In this document: in pieces, positions 10,579-21,131 of the stretch
Layout: each line of letters starts with the position of its first letter
How positions within the stretch are numbered: the first letter of the stretch is position 1
Source of the DNA: Haemonchus contortus
Taxonomy: Eukaryota > Nematoda > Chromadorea > Rhabditida > Trichostrongylidae
Length of the DNA stretch: 64,000 nucleotides
Assembly: GCA_000469685.2 (NCBI GenBank)
Contig: LS997567.1
Span: forward strand, 16,477,712-16,541,711
Direction of reading: 5' to 3'
The notes under the pieces: generated by a model
The model's database searches: none
What the model was told of the DNA's origin: nothing
The model's input: only the letters and a program-made list of their open reading frames with translations
Translations under genes and position numbers: made by a program

Positions 10579-10722
10579 AAGAAATTGTGTAGTCAAATAG
10601 TTACCACGAAAAGTTATCTTTTCCCCATTCTAATCATATATTGTCGGCAGAAGCAATAAAAACTTTGGCCTCCCTCTAAAACTTGTTTATCTATGGGGTA
10701 CGATCTATTGTGCACCGCAGTG
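10526..10722 (-). repeat. Right TIR of Tc3-like element, with internal site
   Basis: The terminal motif is at 10701-10722. A diverged internal copy, CCAATCTAATATGCACCGG, lies at 10526-10544, ~180 bp from the tip, mirroring the left end. Confidence 0.6.
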
Positions 10723-10764
10723 TAGTACGTCTAACTCTCCACTCCTTTTTTGGAATGAATGAAA

Positions 10765-11395
10765 GTTTCCTGCACACGAAGTTTGACACAGGACTAACAG
10801 GGCAGTACAAATGGTATTCAGTCAGAGTCGGTGCTTACGCCTTTGATTGAAAGTCTCGAACTTTTGCTCTCTTTTTTAGAAATGAATACCATCAAAAATC
10901 CAACTGTTAGACTATCAAAGATGATGCTGTGGAGGTGTTCTGAAGATGATAGCACCGCTATCAGATGTTCTTTATCAATGAGCCTTTTTCTTTACAGAGA
11001 CATCATTAGTTGAGAATCCTAGATTACTGACGGTTGATCATGTTCTGTCGCAAATGATATCAAGCAAAGAGGATCCTTCATTGAATCACAAACCTTGCTG
11101 GGTAGCGGTCGTAATCTAATAGTAAGATATGAACGAAGTTCTAATCTGCTTAGCGTAGTGCCGCTAATGGGTCCCTATCACTTGTCTTATCGAATGAAAC
11201 ATACTGAACAGCCAAAGCTCCATCGTAAATACCGAAAGGTTAGAATTTCGATCGGTAGGTGGCCTCTCTTAGGTCCCTTCATTTCTCTGATCAGTCATGA
11301 TCACTCCTTATCACCGGGTACCTGCCATCCCGTCATATACTACATCACTTACCAAAATTCTGAGGTTATCCTACCAAATTTAAGCGCTCTAGATC
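10765..11395 (+). pseudogene. Degraded coding fragment of unknown family within element X
   Basis: The stretch 10765-11120 is an inverted paralogue of 18420-18770. The two share peptide pieces such as VGAYAF, TFAL or SFAP, VANDI, GSFIE and LLGSG or LLESG in matching order, with stops and shifts in both. Conservation of peptide blocks despite decay suggests it once encoded protein. The downstream open frame reads on through RYERSSNLLSVV into non-conserved sequence. I do not recognise the family. Confidence 0.35.
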
Positions 11396-11399
11396 CGCG

Positions 11400-11811
11400 T
11401 AAATAGGAGTTATTAATTTGCGGCCCAATTTTCATTGCGCACCCCCCGCCTCCTGTGAGCTGAGTCCGGTCCTGCCACCCACCATGAGTGCTCCCATCCT
11501 GCCCCTCGTATTCTTACCAATTTTGAACGCTCCCAGTCCAGGGGGACAGGAGTTGTAAATTTGCGGCCCAAAATTTCTAACGCGCACGCCCTGCCTCCTG
11601 TGCATGGAATACGGTCCTACCACCCATCATAAGTGCTCTCATCCTGCCTCCCGTATTCCTACCAAGTTTGAACACTCTAGGTCTACGGGGACTGGAGTTA
11701 TGAATTTCCGGTCAGACACACCGACATACACCCAAACAAACAAACAAACACACACACAAACAAACATACCGACACACCAGCAGACACACTTAGCGGATTA
11801 TATAAAGTAGG
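11400..11811 (+). repeat. 3' end of element X: two ~170-bp tandem units and simple-repeat tail
   Basis: AGGAGTTATTAATTTGCGGC near 11406 recurs as AGGAGTTGTAAATTTGCGGC near 11547. The region then runs into CAAACAAACAAACA and CACACACA runs and ends TTATATAAAGTAG. The segment before the tail (CAAGTTTGAACACTC, GAATTTCCG) is similar to the one before the tail at 45311, so both belong to one tail family. Confidence 0.55.
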
Positions 11812-12850
11812 ATTTGTCAGGCGGAAATATTCAGATTTTTCTGTTTTGACTATTCTGATATTGGGAAACGTTTATGGTGGGTTTTAATCTACATCTATTG
11901 CTTCTATGTTTTTACCTTTTGCTTTTATAATTGTTCTTGTTCTTTTGAAACTCTTTCTGGGTATCGCTTCCATGTTACTTTGTAGTGGATAGCTGGTCAC
12001 GGCCTTAACACATGTGAAGGGGGATGCCCTACCCTTATGACCCTTATGTTATGCGCGCCTTTGGCAAGGATTGTACCCAGACTTAAACGAAAATTCAGTC
12101 CGGCACTCGGCTCTTACAGTAACCCCTTGGCTTACCCCACCACTCACCCCTGTGTCCTTGCCCAAAGCCCTTTTTCGACGCGTCGTATATGTGACGGGTA
12201 AATACTTGCGTGTTAACACATGCCGGATTACTGTAAGAGCCGAGTGCCGGACTGAACTTTCGTGCCTGTTGTACCCAGGGGATACTCCGACACCCGTAGA
12301 TGGGCTGAGCCCATTTGGCTACTATGAATAGAGTGGCCCTTACAAGCTGTGGGTAACATATCAGCTAAATTATTTATGATGATTTGTTCTGTTCGCGCTT
12401 CTTGCCGCATTGTATTTAAGTGACGTTGAATTGTAAATGACCGCTACTTTCTTCTTCTTTGCCCAGAATTCTCTCCTAAATACCTCTTGATGCAGCAGTA
12501 TAAGACTGAATTGAGAGAGAACTTATGTGATTCTACCCCTTCTCATTTTTGTGCTGCTTTGCAGGAGAATTCAAAACATTACCGGTAATGTCCATCACTC
12601 TGCCTCTCAACCAAGCAATGAGTGGTTCTCGCCATGTCTGTGCAGTTTCAATTTAACTATTTTGTTCACACAAATTCTTTTATTGAACAATTTTATCCAT
12701 TAACTATTCACAATTACAACATCGTCACTATTTATACCATGTGCAAAATTTCAGCGGTAATTTTTTTTGCATCTCCCACATCTTTCCCCTTAATTCATCA
12801 CATTAATTGTTCATCACATCATATTATTGATTTTGTTATTGAAACACACT
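11812..12850 (+). repeat. MULE-A left TIR, inner part
   Basis: Resumes the TIR alignment at ATTTGTCAGGCGGAAATATT and carries TGTTTTGACTATTCTGATAT, the TTTATGGTGGGTTTTAATC block, and GATTCTACCCCTTCTCAT near 12530. All are present inverted in 16154-17738. An unrelated inverted repeat (12094-12256) is inserted or unique to this side. No gene. Confidence 0.65.
12094..12256. repeat. Perfect 29-bp inverted repeat with 105-nt spacer
   Basis: 12094-12122 is the exact reverse complement of 12228-12256 (TTCAGTCCGGCACTCGGCTC at the left start). It could form a long hairpin. It has no counterpart in the right TIR of MULE-A, so it looks like a small separate insertion. Confidence 0.7.
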
Positions 12851-12854
12851 AAAC

Positions 12855-15800
12855 ATGGATGTTGTACATTCCCTTCTTGCAAGCCCTACAGTTTCGCTGT
12901 TGCACACCTCGCGCACAGACTGCGTGGGCCCAAACGCGGCATTGCGTGCATCACATCCACCGTGTTTCTCTGGCATCTGACTCCTCTAGGTCCATGTCTT
13001 CTGGAAGAGCGGGGTCTTCCTCGAAACAAAGCGAGCAGAATAAAATTTCTTCTGAATCCATTCTTATATCCTCCACGGATTGTGTTTTCTTCCGCATTTC
13101 TTTTCGGATTCGAGCTCTCTGTAATTAAGTGATGTGAAGTATCTACGCCGCTCATATTAACATATCCATTTAATCTGCACAACGTACCGAATAAAGCTCG
13201 GATTTTTGCATTTTCGGTTGTCCGTGGCTAGGTACATCAGGCCTAGAAACAATACCAGCAGCTTCAAGGGGAACATCTATGTCGCCGGCAATCACTCGCA
13301 ATCTTTCAGCGAGTGCTGTTAGAGTGCCTATGGCGTCCTCATCTTCTTGCCTAACCAGAGCATCTACCTTTGCATGGATCACGGTATAGCTCTGAAAAAG
13401 AATGTCTACATTAACTTAATAAGTAAAGTGACCTTTGCATTATCGTCACGAAACGCATGCAGTTCCCCACGTATATCACGGATAGACCCTGTGTCCCCTT
13501 TCTGAGTGAAGCATCACAAGTTCTCGCAGTTCCGGTTGCAGCTCAATGAAAGTCGATTCTTGCACAATTTCTTCCTGTCTTTCTTGCACAATTTCTTCCT
13601 GTCCTTCTTGCACAATGTCTTCCTGCCCTGAAAGCAAAGAAGTCACTACAGCAACTGGCACTGTAATTACAATCGCGCGCCATAAAACTTCACTGCGTGG
13701 CCGTGTAGACATGCTACTCCTGCGAGCGCTCCACTTAGGCAAGCACAAGTAAAGGAGTACGGACATACGTGACATCGAGAACAATGGGTGTTCGTCTGAA
13801 ATATATTTGTAATGATTAATGAATAAACTAGTATATTTCATGAAGTGCGTGTTGAAACCACTAACCTCCGGAGAACACAAGCAGTGCCCATCGAATTCGA
13901 CGCCATACGCTGTCCCGGATGTCGTGCTGTCCACATTCTACGTCAAGTCCCCTACCTTGTGAATTCTATCAGAATTTTCCTTGTAGAACCGCACTGCGAA
14001 CTTGTGTTGCATGTTGTTCTCTCTCATCCCATATGACGACAGTTGTTGTCTACGATCCTATAACGGATAAATTGCCTTCATTTACCGATATGAACCGATT
14101 ATTTACCCTTATTTCGAAGTCCGTCGCCAAGTCTTTCACGGCCTTTATCAGTGTGTCCACCACGTAAGCGATTCTTGAATTCGCTTTCCTCTCCAGCTGC
14201 TCTTGCTTTAGTCGTAGAGCCACCTTTCCGTGAACATAGAATTGCTCATCACAACACCTTGTCGGCGAAATGCTGCCCACTTCTTTATTTTCTCTTTCCC
14301 TTGAAATAAAAAGAGTCGTATCAGAAGGTAAAATGGAAAGACGACTTTTGTTACCGAGGTACTCCCGTTGAAGGTACTGAATGAGGCGCGAGTAATTCTT
14401 TAGTCGTAGGTGTGTGAGCAATTCCCCAAGCCTTGCCTGGAACGTCGTCTCGTCACTGATTCTTAATAGGTTCCTAAAGGCTTCAATGATGCCTCTTTGA
14501 AGCTCTGGCTAAAAGTCCTGATTAGAAGTATGCGGCGTTCTAGGACTACAATTTCCACAAACTCCTTGGTCTTTCGTTTCCAAGATTGCAGAATATGGAA
14601 TCTACTCAGGAATAATCTACCTCCCGATCTGGGAAAGAAGTTTTGAAGCCATTGTAGAACGCGAGGGCTTCATCAGGGACCAGTGATTTTGGAGCAAAAT
14701 CTGGCACGATTTTCTTCATCTCATCAAAAGGAATTTTCACTTCCTTTGACTTCATATCACCCGACAACAAAAATGCTAAAATTGGAATGATTGCTCACAG
14801 TGAAATGTAATACAATCTTAGATACCTGCAGGAAGTCCACGGTCGTGATCGTCAACCACCATAACTGTTGCGAGCTTCAAGGCATACCTCGTCACATTAT
14901 GGGTATCATCAACCGCAATTCCCTTACTCGCAATTTGGTCCAGCCGTTTTTGATGACGCGCTGTGATGATCACTGTAATGAGGCCCGTCCAACAACGCAA
15001 TTCGTTTATCATCGTGACAAGATTAACCAAGAACAAAACCCTTTCCACTCGGCTCGTCCCGCTTCTTGAAAAAACGTATTCCGTCACTTGGGTTTCGTTC
15101 TTGCTCTCTCAATTCTAGTGAAGTAATATCATCTCTGTCACGCAATCCTGGTGTCAGCTTGTACTTTGTCATAACATACCAGAGGTCCTTCTTCGTAACA
15201 AAGTAGAGCTTACATTCCTTGGACTCGTAATCCTTTCCCATTTTTGGTATAATGTAATCAGTGGAAAACTCTGGAATATGCAATCGTGAATGAATACATT
15301 TGTGATACATCATAATAACGCCATCTACCTTGGATCATGTATTTCAAATACTCTAACTGTTCGTCTGTCCACCGTAACAGGGCGGGATTGATATCGTGCC
15401 CTATATGGCCGAAACAACCTACCACACTCACTGATCCATCATCTTTAAAGTCCATTTGCAAGCGCTGAGCAATGCAAATGTACTTTCTTGCTAGCGCGCA
15501 TACGACGCTCTCCTTGCGGACACCCTCGCCACATCGGTTGTACCTATATAATTGCAAATTAGGGAAACGTGTAAAGAGGTGTAGCAAGCTGTAATGGTCA
15601 GACCGCATTATCAAGTCCTTTCCGCCTTTTTTGCTTGACCTGCGGAAAAATGAAGTGCAACTCAGTTCGCACATTCTCTTCATCCATTCTTAAAAGAACT
15701 TCTATTGGGAATTTCCATTTGACATAGTACTTACCTCAAAGTCCGAGTTCTGGAAAGATATACTCTTGAGGTCTTCCCATGGCCCCTTCACTTAGATGAT

Positions 15801-16153
15801 TAGTTCCACGGTGCTGACTCAGCTCTTCATGAGTTTTAAATACTTCTTCACAGAGACAGCACTGTGGTGATACACCACGACTCTTCCTCCTCGACCATGG
15901 CAGACCTTGATGATGCAGGATGCTTAGAACTCTGATGTGTTTGGAGGCCTCTTTTCGATGAGAAAATCCTTCCACACTCGTTGCAGGTGTGCGTCTCCTT
16001 CCCGTCGCTCTCAAATTCCTCCTTCTTGGCCTGCGCCATGACTTCCCCAGTAGACGTGGGTGAAGGGTTGTGTACTGAGCGTAGATGCTCCAGTATACTG
16101 TATTTGCTCATACTTTTACCACAAATGGAATAATCAGATCGCTTCGACTCCAC
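12855..16153 (-). pseudogene. MULE-A transposase, multi-exon, with C2H2 and PHD-like zinc fingers
   Basis: From the N-terminus: a C2H2-like segment around LEHLRSVH; a canonical finger HTCNECGRIFSSKRG ending with two His; a third, CCLCEEVFKTHEELSQHRG, in a shifted frame. Then the MULE core: VVGCFGHIGHDIN, GKGFVLG, IDD-type motif GIAVDDTHNVTRYALKLATV (first Asp), DDHDRGLPAG, VPDEALAFYNGF (second Asp) and a helical C-terminal part (15683-14050). Plausible GT-AG introns are 15271-15328, 14973-15027, 14776-14825 and 13119-13187; the last keeps frame into RARIRKEMRKK and a finger with CSLCFEEDP, CTQC, WAHAVCARG and CRACKKG. Breaks: a frameshift in the fingers, disruption near 14600, and TGA at 12953-12951 inside the last finger. 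It would cut and paste the element in the nucleus. Some exon joins are inferred. Confidence 0.7.
13553..13630 (-). repeat. Three 24-bp tandem repeats encoding an 8-residue repeat
   Basis: In the minus-strand frame the product reads QEDIVQEGQEEIVQERQEEI, with period eight residues and period 24 bp. It sits between the MULE-A core and the C-terminal finger exons, and may be a charged linker or an expanded microsatellite in an intron. Confidence 0.6.
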
Positions 16154-17738
16154 TTCACTATAGCTTCCTAAATGAAATCGAATAAAGGCATCAAGTGTTC
16201 ACAAAATGAAAATAGAGAAATGACAAATGAATTGAGAGTAATAAATGAGATCACCAACGCCAAAGCGTGTTATCAAAGACAGTAAAAGATCTTTTATTCA
16301 CAAGAAAGATATCGTCACATGGGTGTGTTGAAATCGGATTGTGTTGTAGGTACGGTATGCTCTGATCCCACAACGAAGTAGCCATTGTGAGATCAAAGAA
16401 AGAGATGATTGGGGTAAAGGTTCCCACCATATCGTCAAAATCAGCTGTGTGTAGAGAAAAGGCCGTCGTTGTACAACGTTCTAATTGACTTTAACTTGAA
16501 CCTCGGATTAAATTGCATGAGGAAACTTCAGAGGTAAAAGAAGGAATGCGAAGAGAGTGAAGGAGAATGAAAGAAAACACACTGGAAAATTATTGGGAAA
16601 AGACCTGAAACTCTTGCTCATGCCAGCAGCAAAGTGAAAAGGGGTAGAATCGTGCACGTTCTCCCACAATTCAACCCTATGCTGGTTCACTGAGACTTAA
16701 AAGAAGGGGTATCTCAACCAATCCATTAAATATCCAATAAAAAACGAAAGCGAAATGTGAAGCGGTAGCTCGCAGCAGTAAAAGTCCAAATCAGTCGCTA
16801 ATAAAACATCATAATGTGAAGCGAAACTCACCATAAATTAGAGCAATACTAGTCAGGTTCTTCCTGAATCGAATAGCAGCTGAGTAAATTGCAAACTCGA
16901 GGCATATGCTGAGAGGGATGAAAATTCGACGACGGAATTCCAAAAATTTTATTCCATATTGTTGAATTAATGTGTTATAAATAAATGTAAATGGTCAATG
17001 AATTAAATTGTTGAAGCAGAATTCATGAAAGCAAGTGAATATGAACGGGGAAAATACGGCGAGACCTACCTGAGTCCAGAGGCAAAATGATGGACATAAG
17101 TGGGGAAGGTGTGAATTCGCCGCCAAAGCAACATAAAAATGAAAGGGGGTAGAATCGTTAACGTTCTCCTTCAATTCAGGCCTATGCTGCCCATGAGTGG
17201 GAGAGAACTCAAGCGAAAATAACTACAAAGACCGTTACATTGAAGAAGCAAGAACAATTATAAAAGCAAAAGGTAGAAACATAGAAACAATAGATGTGTA
17301 TTAAAACTCACCATAAACGTCTCCCAATATCAGAATAGTCAAAACAGTAAAACCTAAATATTTCCTCATGAAAAATGAACATATGAAGCGCCTAAAGGAG
17401 TAGAGTCAACAAGCGGGTTAACAGAATACCTGACCTTAGCCTTAAGTATGACAAAAAACGAAAAGAATTAGTAACCAACAAAGAGCAGGAAGAAATTGGC
17501 TGGGTCGATCAGCATCCCAACAGAATACGAAGTTCGAGCACCATGTTTGAATAGATAACAGGTAGAATGGAATATCAGCAGAATAAAGACATACAAATAA
17601 AATGCGGACAATGCTCAGCCTCGGTCAGCTTGGGTTATCCAGTAGAATGGCAGCAGAGTGGTTTCAGCACAGAATCTTGCAGAATAGAAGAATATCAGAT
17701 CAGAATAGTAGCAGAATAGTGTATGGAATAAGAAAATA
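16154..17738 (-). repeat. MULE-A right TIR
   Basis: Reverse-complement match to 4578-4888 and 11812-12850 in the same order. It contains two internal copies of a block around GGGGTAGAATCGT (near 16640 and 17145), so the TIR has internal duplication; the same block recurs near 41625 and 42350. Its outer end is cut at 17738, where the tandem-array element begins. No coding content. Confidence 0.65.
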
Positions 17739-18416
17739 GGTACTTCAAAAAATGAGTGTAACTTCGTTCGGAAACGTTCTAGAACGCGGAGAAAAAGTGG
17801 TAAGAGGTAATGGAACAAATATGATCAAGTTCTCGAAGTGGGCGGGGTTGGCGTCAAAGTGGGCGGAGCTTAGATCAAAATTTCATAACTCTGTTCAGGA
17901 ACGTTCCAGAATGCGGGAAAAAAGCGATAAGAGGTAATGGGACAAATGTGGTCAAATCCTCGAAGTGGGCGGGGTTGGCACCAAAGTGGGCGGGGCTCAG
18001 ATCAAAAATTCATGACGCTGTTCAGAAACGTTCTACAATACGGGAAAAAAGTGGATAGAGGTATTAGAACAAATGTAAGGCCCGAAGAGGGCGGAGCTGG
18101 CACATAAAAGCGGGGGTAGGACAAAAATGCATCCTTTCGAAAACTTTCCAAAATGCGGAAAAAATGGTTAGGAGCAGTCAAAAGGAGGATGGTCAAGTTT
18201 ATGGTGGGAAGGGTTTGCACTAAGGTGAACGGAGCTATGATCAATCACTAATAACTCTGCTCAAATACATCGAGCGTGATGCGCTCAGCAGTTGAGCGAT
18301 CGAATCTAGAAAGAGCTATCTTATTCTGATTATCCAAAATTCTGCTGTATGGCACCATCGTGGATAAGTGGCCGTCGACATATACTGCACGCGTTAGCGT
18401 GCATAGCTAAACTGGT
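17739..18416 (-). mobile_element. Tandem-array element, copy 1 (GGGCGGGG-rich ~125-bp units)
   Basis: A 678-bp segment that is the near-exact inverse of 44146-44823. It holds four units with period ~122-127 bp, each with CGAAGTGGGCGGGG and CAAAGTGGGCGG, plus a unique end containing ACGCGTTAGCGTGCATAG. Open frames read SKWAGLASKWAELRSK-type peptides, but the period is not a constant multiple of three and the frame shifts between units. Coding is therefore unlikely. Confidence 0.7.
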
Positions 18417-18419
18417 TAG

Positions 18420-18770
18420 ATAATGACCGCTTTCCAACAAGATCTGCAACTCGATGAAGGATCCTCCTCGGTCGATATCGTTTGCGACAAAAGTTGACCA
18501 ATCGCCAGTAATTTTGAATTCCCAACTAATGACATCTTCGTGAAGAACAAGGTCCCTTGATAACGACATATGATAATGTTGTTATCACCACTCGAAACAT
18601 TTGTGAGTACTGCCGAAGGCAATGGTTGCCTAGCAGTTGAGTCTTTATAGGGTATTCACTTTCAAGAACGGGAGCAAAAGATCGAGACCTCCAAAAGAAG
18701 GCGTAAGCACCGACTTACACTGAATATCATTTGCCCTGTTAGTCCTGTGTCAAACTTCGTGTACAGAATA
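18420..18770 (-). pseudogene. Paralogous fragment of element X, copy 2
   Basis: The inverse of 10765-11120. On the minus strand the best frame gives LVLHEDVISWEFKITGDWST and GSFIELQILLESGHYL. It stops exactly at 18416, where the array element begins, while the X copy continues. This marks the array-element junction. Unknown protein family. Confidence 0.4.
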
Positions 18771-19378
18771 TATTGTTTTTTCGACGTAAAGTGAAGGGTT
18801 TGTCGATCACTATAACTATGTCAAAGGAGGGGTATTGTAAATATATAACTAGATACGTATCGGGAAAGACTATTGAATAATGCCCATGACAATAAAGTAA
18901 ATGATGCAAATAAATATTATGATAAACAAATGTTTTCAAAGAAGAAACAACAAAACACCACACAATATATGCACCTGCAAATTACTCTGAAGTGGTAAGT
19001 ATCAGGCTCGAAAACGACCATGATACTTCCACTCCATTGTAACTTAGCAGTATTCATATGAAAAAGGGTTCAAAAATCTTCAGAAGTAAGAAAAAGGGTG
19101 AAAAAATAGCCAAATTTGCGGTAGAATTAGACAAGATACAGGTAGGTCAGTTCGGCGTATAATTATAGCGGCGATATTGATCGGGCGTCGATCAGCTGGA
19201 TGGGCAGCGGGTAGGCTGATTAGCATTGTCAGGAGGTTGAATCAGCTGGACGAGTTGCTCAGCTCACAAACCGAATCGAATGGGCGGCGCCAAGGAGGCA
19301 ATTACGAGTCTATGCGCCCCAATGGCAAGGTGGGCGAAGGGCCGCGCCAAACGACATACACCCCTTGCGTACGACTCT
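18771..19378. other. No recognisable gene
   Basis: AT-rich up to ~19150. The part 19180-19375 resembles 24530-24660 (ATCAGCTGGA and GGGCGGCGC blocks), so it is dispersed repeat sequence. Confidence 0.35.
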
Positions 19379-19382
19379 TTAA

Positions 19383-20377
19383 CCCTTTGACGACAGCGCG
19401 GCTCAACGGTGAGCCACGGGTTTTTGGTCGCGTGGGGCAACGCGGCTCAACGGTGGACCGCACCCTTCTCATTGGTTGTTTTTCTCGATTATTTGTTTTA
19501 CTTGTAGTTTTTTGTATTTAATGGGTTAGCAATCACGAAATAACACTATACACAACGTGGGCCAAGAAAGACATCGCTAATTTCTGAAAACTACTAGTAA
19601 ATTCCATTCTCTCCCTGGAAATCACACTTTTTGTGCATTTTTTGAAAACAGTCAATGTAAAAATAGCTTCCACAGCTACTGCCCCAAGAATGGACTGGTC
19701 TTGTGAGAGCGTAAACACTTCCATAAGCTCGAGTTAATTGTATGTAACAAATTTTTCGAAACTTGCCCTCTTTTTAACTGCCTATCTTCAACTTCAATTA
19801 GTATTCCTTTTCGCCTTTTCGAGTGTCGGAAAAAAGGGTGCTATGTTTCAACAAGCCATTCACTAAAGAGATATAGAGATGCATTCCTTGATTCGAGAGT
19901 CCGTCCATTAGTCATGACCACAGCAAACACAGCTGTTGAATCCTTGCTCGTGGGCTGTCTACGGAACTGAACCTTGCATCTGAATCTTGAATAAATCTCA
20001 GCCCCCAAGTGTAACACCTTGAAAACATAGCTTGGAAAGTTTTATTCTTCAATTTTATTTTCGTCGGTTCGGCCAATGATCTTTCAAAACCACCTTCCAA
20101 ATTGTCCACTGCAGACTGATCCATTTCGACTTCCAAAGCTATATCATGCATAAAACCAAACTTAACTAAAGTTAGAAACTCATAATTGCCCAATTTACAC
20201 CTATTTCAAACTGAATCATGAAAAGAACGCTTGAAAAAAAGCAAAAAATATCCACTTTGGAAAAATGTATAATCCATGGGACAGCGCGGCTCAACGGTGA
20301 GCCGCGGAAGCGGAAAGCTTCGAAATGTGTCTGTCCCGCGCACCAGACGCGCAAAAAGCCGCGCTGTCGTCAAAGGG
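19383..20377. mobile_element. piggyBac-like non-autonomous element with TTAA duplication
   Basis: TTAA at 19379-19382 is followed by CCCTTTGACGACAGCGCGGC; the exact inverse ends at 20377 and is followed by TTAA at 20378-20381. TTAA target duplication and CCC-starting TIRs are the hallmark of piggyBac. The 995-bp body has no transposase. Internal GCGGCTCAACGGTGAGCCGC palindromes lie near both ends. A second copy at 49824-50270 shares the left ~450 bp. Confidence 0.8.
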
Positions 20378-20381
20378 TTAA

Positions 20382-21131
20382 AGGGTCGCGCTTCCTTGGC
20401 CGTGCGCGGGTCCTCGCGCGCCAGCACGTACGCAGCTAATCGCATGGCCCACGTACCATCGGGCCTTAAAAAGGGTCTCGTCTTCGTCTTCATTCTGCGC
20501 CACCACTGCGTCCTGCTCCGTCGTCCAGCTTAGCCTCCGGTCTTCATCGTCACGGTCGACCCGGTCGCCCCGGTTGTATTGCTAATCTTCTGGCGTATCG
20601 GTTATGTTATCCTGCTTACCGTGCCGTCGTACTCATGTTGGAGACTGCGTATTATTCACTATCGTTATATCGACAATGCCATATTCCGCGTAGTCTACGT
20701 ACTAATGTCAGCACCACTACGAGAGGAGGATCAGCCATGGACGCCCGGAATGGAATGACTACGTAAACCCCTCCGTGAGTCTCAGTTCAGGGTTCGACCT
20801 CATTTCTCATAACGTAGTAGGCGTAGGACGCCGTAACTATTGTTGTGATTATTGTCGTGTATTTCATTATATCTTGTGTGCGCCGTATCAACGTGAATTC
20901 ATTGCTAACACAATTCTATGTTCTTCTCATGTTTCTATCTGGCACGAAGAGATTAGGAGTGTTGCATATTGGTTGGATAATAATTTGGAGTGCTGAGTCA
21001 TAATGATGTCAGTAGTATCCGCCATGGAAAAGATCCATCTTGGAGATGAGAAAAAGTGGGTTAATAAGTGTGTTGCGTAGTTAACTCGTAGAAATGAGGC
21101 GTGGGAGATAATTACCATCTGGGACTCAATT
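20382..21131. other. No recognisable gene
   Basis: Moderately GC-rich at first (to ~20760), then AT-rich. Open frames are short and unsupported. Confidence 0.3.

Larger units (their letters stand above)
5153..10722 (+). mobile_element. Tc3-like (Tc1/mariner superfamily) transposon, TA-flanked, with LINE nested inside
   Basis: Both ends read TACACTGCGGTGCACAATAG in inverted orientation (5151-5174 and 10701-10724), including the TA target dinucleotide expected for the superfamily. The two ends stay similar for roughly 200 bp. Each carries a second, diverged copy of the terminal motif ~180 bp inside. The enclosed transposase (9600-10578) resembles C. elegans Tc3A in order of motifs. The CR1-like LINE occupies most of the interior. 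Confidence 0.85.
4889..11811 (+). mobile_element. Element X: non-autonomous retroelement-like insertion in the MULE-A left TIR, split by a Tc3-like transposon
   Basis: Boundaries come from comparing the interrupted left TIR with the uninterrupted right TIR. Without the Tc3-like insertion X is about 1,350 bp. Its 3' part holds two ~170 bp tandem units, then a CAAA/CACA-rich stretch and TTATATAAAGTAG. That arrangement resembles the 3' tails of some RTE-like non-autonomous retroelements, and a similar tail ends at 45311. Part of X (10765-11120) has an inverted paralogue at 18420-18770. No target duplication is obvious. The class assignment is inference. Confidence 0.5.
4430..17738 (-). mobile_element. 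MULE-A: Mutator-like transposon with ~1.2 kb TIRs, carrying nested insertions
   Basis: The forward sequence 4430-4888 plus 11812-12850 is colinear with the reverse complement of 16154-17738. The shared order includes TATTCTTCTATTCTGCAAGA, GGGATGCTGATCG, CTTGTTGACTCTACT, TTTTGACTATTCTGATATTG and TTCTACCCC blocks. These inverted repeats bracket a MULE transposase gene on the minus strand, as expected for a Mutator-like element with long TIRs. The left TIR is interrupted at 4888/11812 by a 6.9 kb insertion. The right TIR lacks its outermost ~150 bp. No target duplication could be read because the right end is truncated. Assignment to MULE rests on the transposase; the TIR relationship is read directly. 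Confidence 0.7.

Noticed and set aside
14473..14600. A further intron of ~100 bp in MULE-A (14518-14620)
   Set aside because: The stretch itself encodes FHILQSWKRKTKEF, expected for the MULE core, so a small indel is more likely than an intron.
17752..17937. SKWAGLASKWAELRSK-type frames as a repeat-protein gene (also 44504-44810 and 63547-63976)
   Set aside because: Unit length (~122-127 bp) is not a fixed multiple of three and the frame changes between units. Best explained as a minisatellite in a mobile element.
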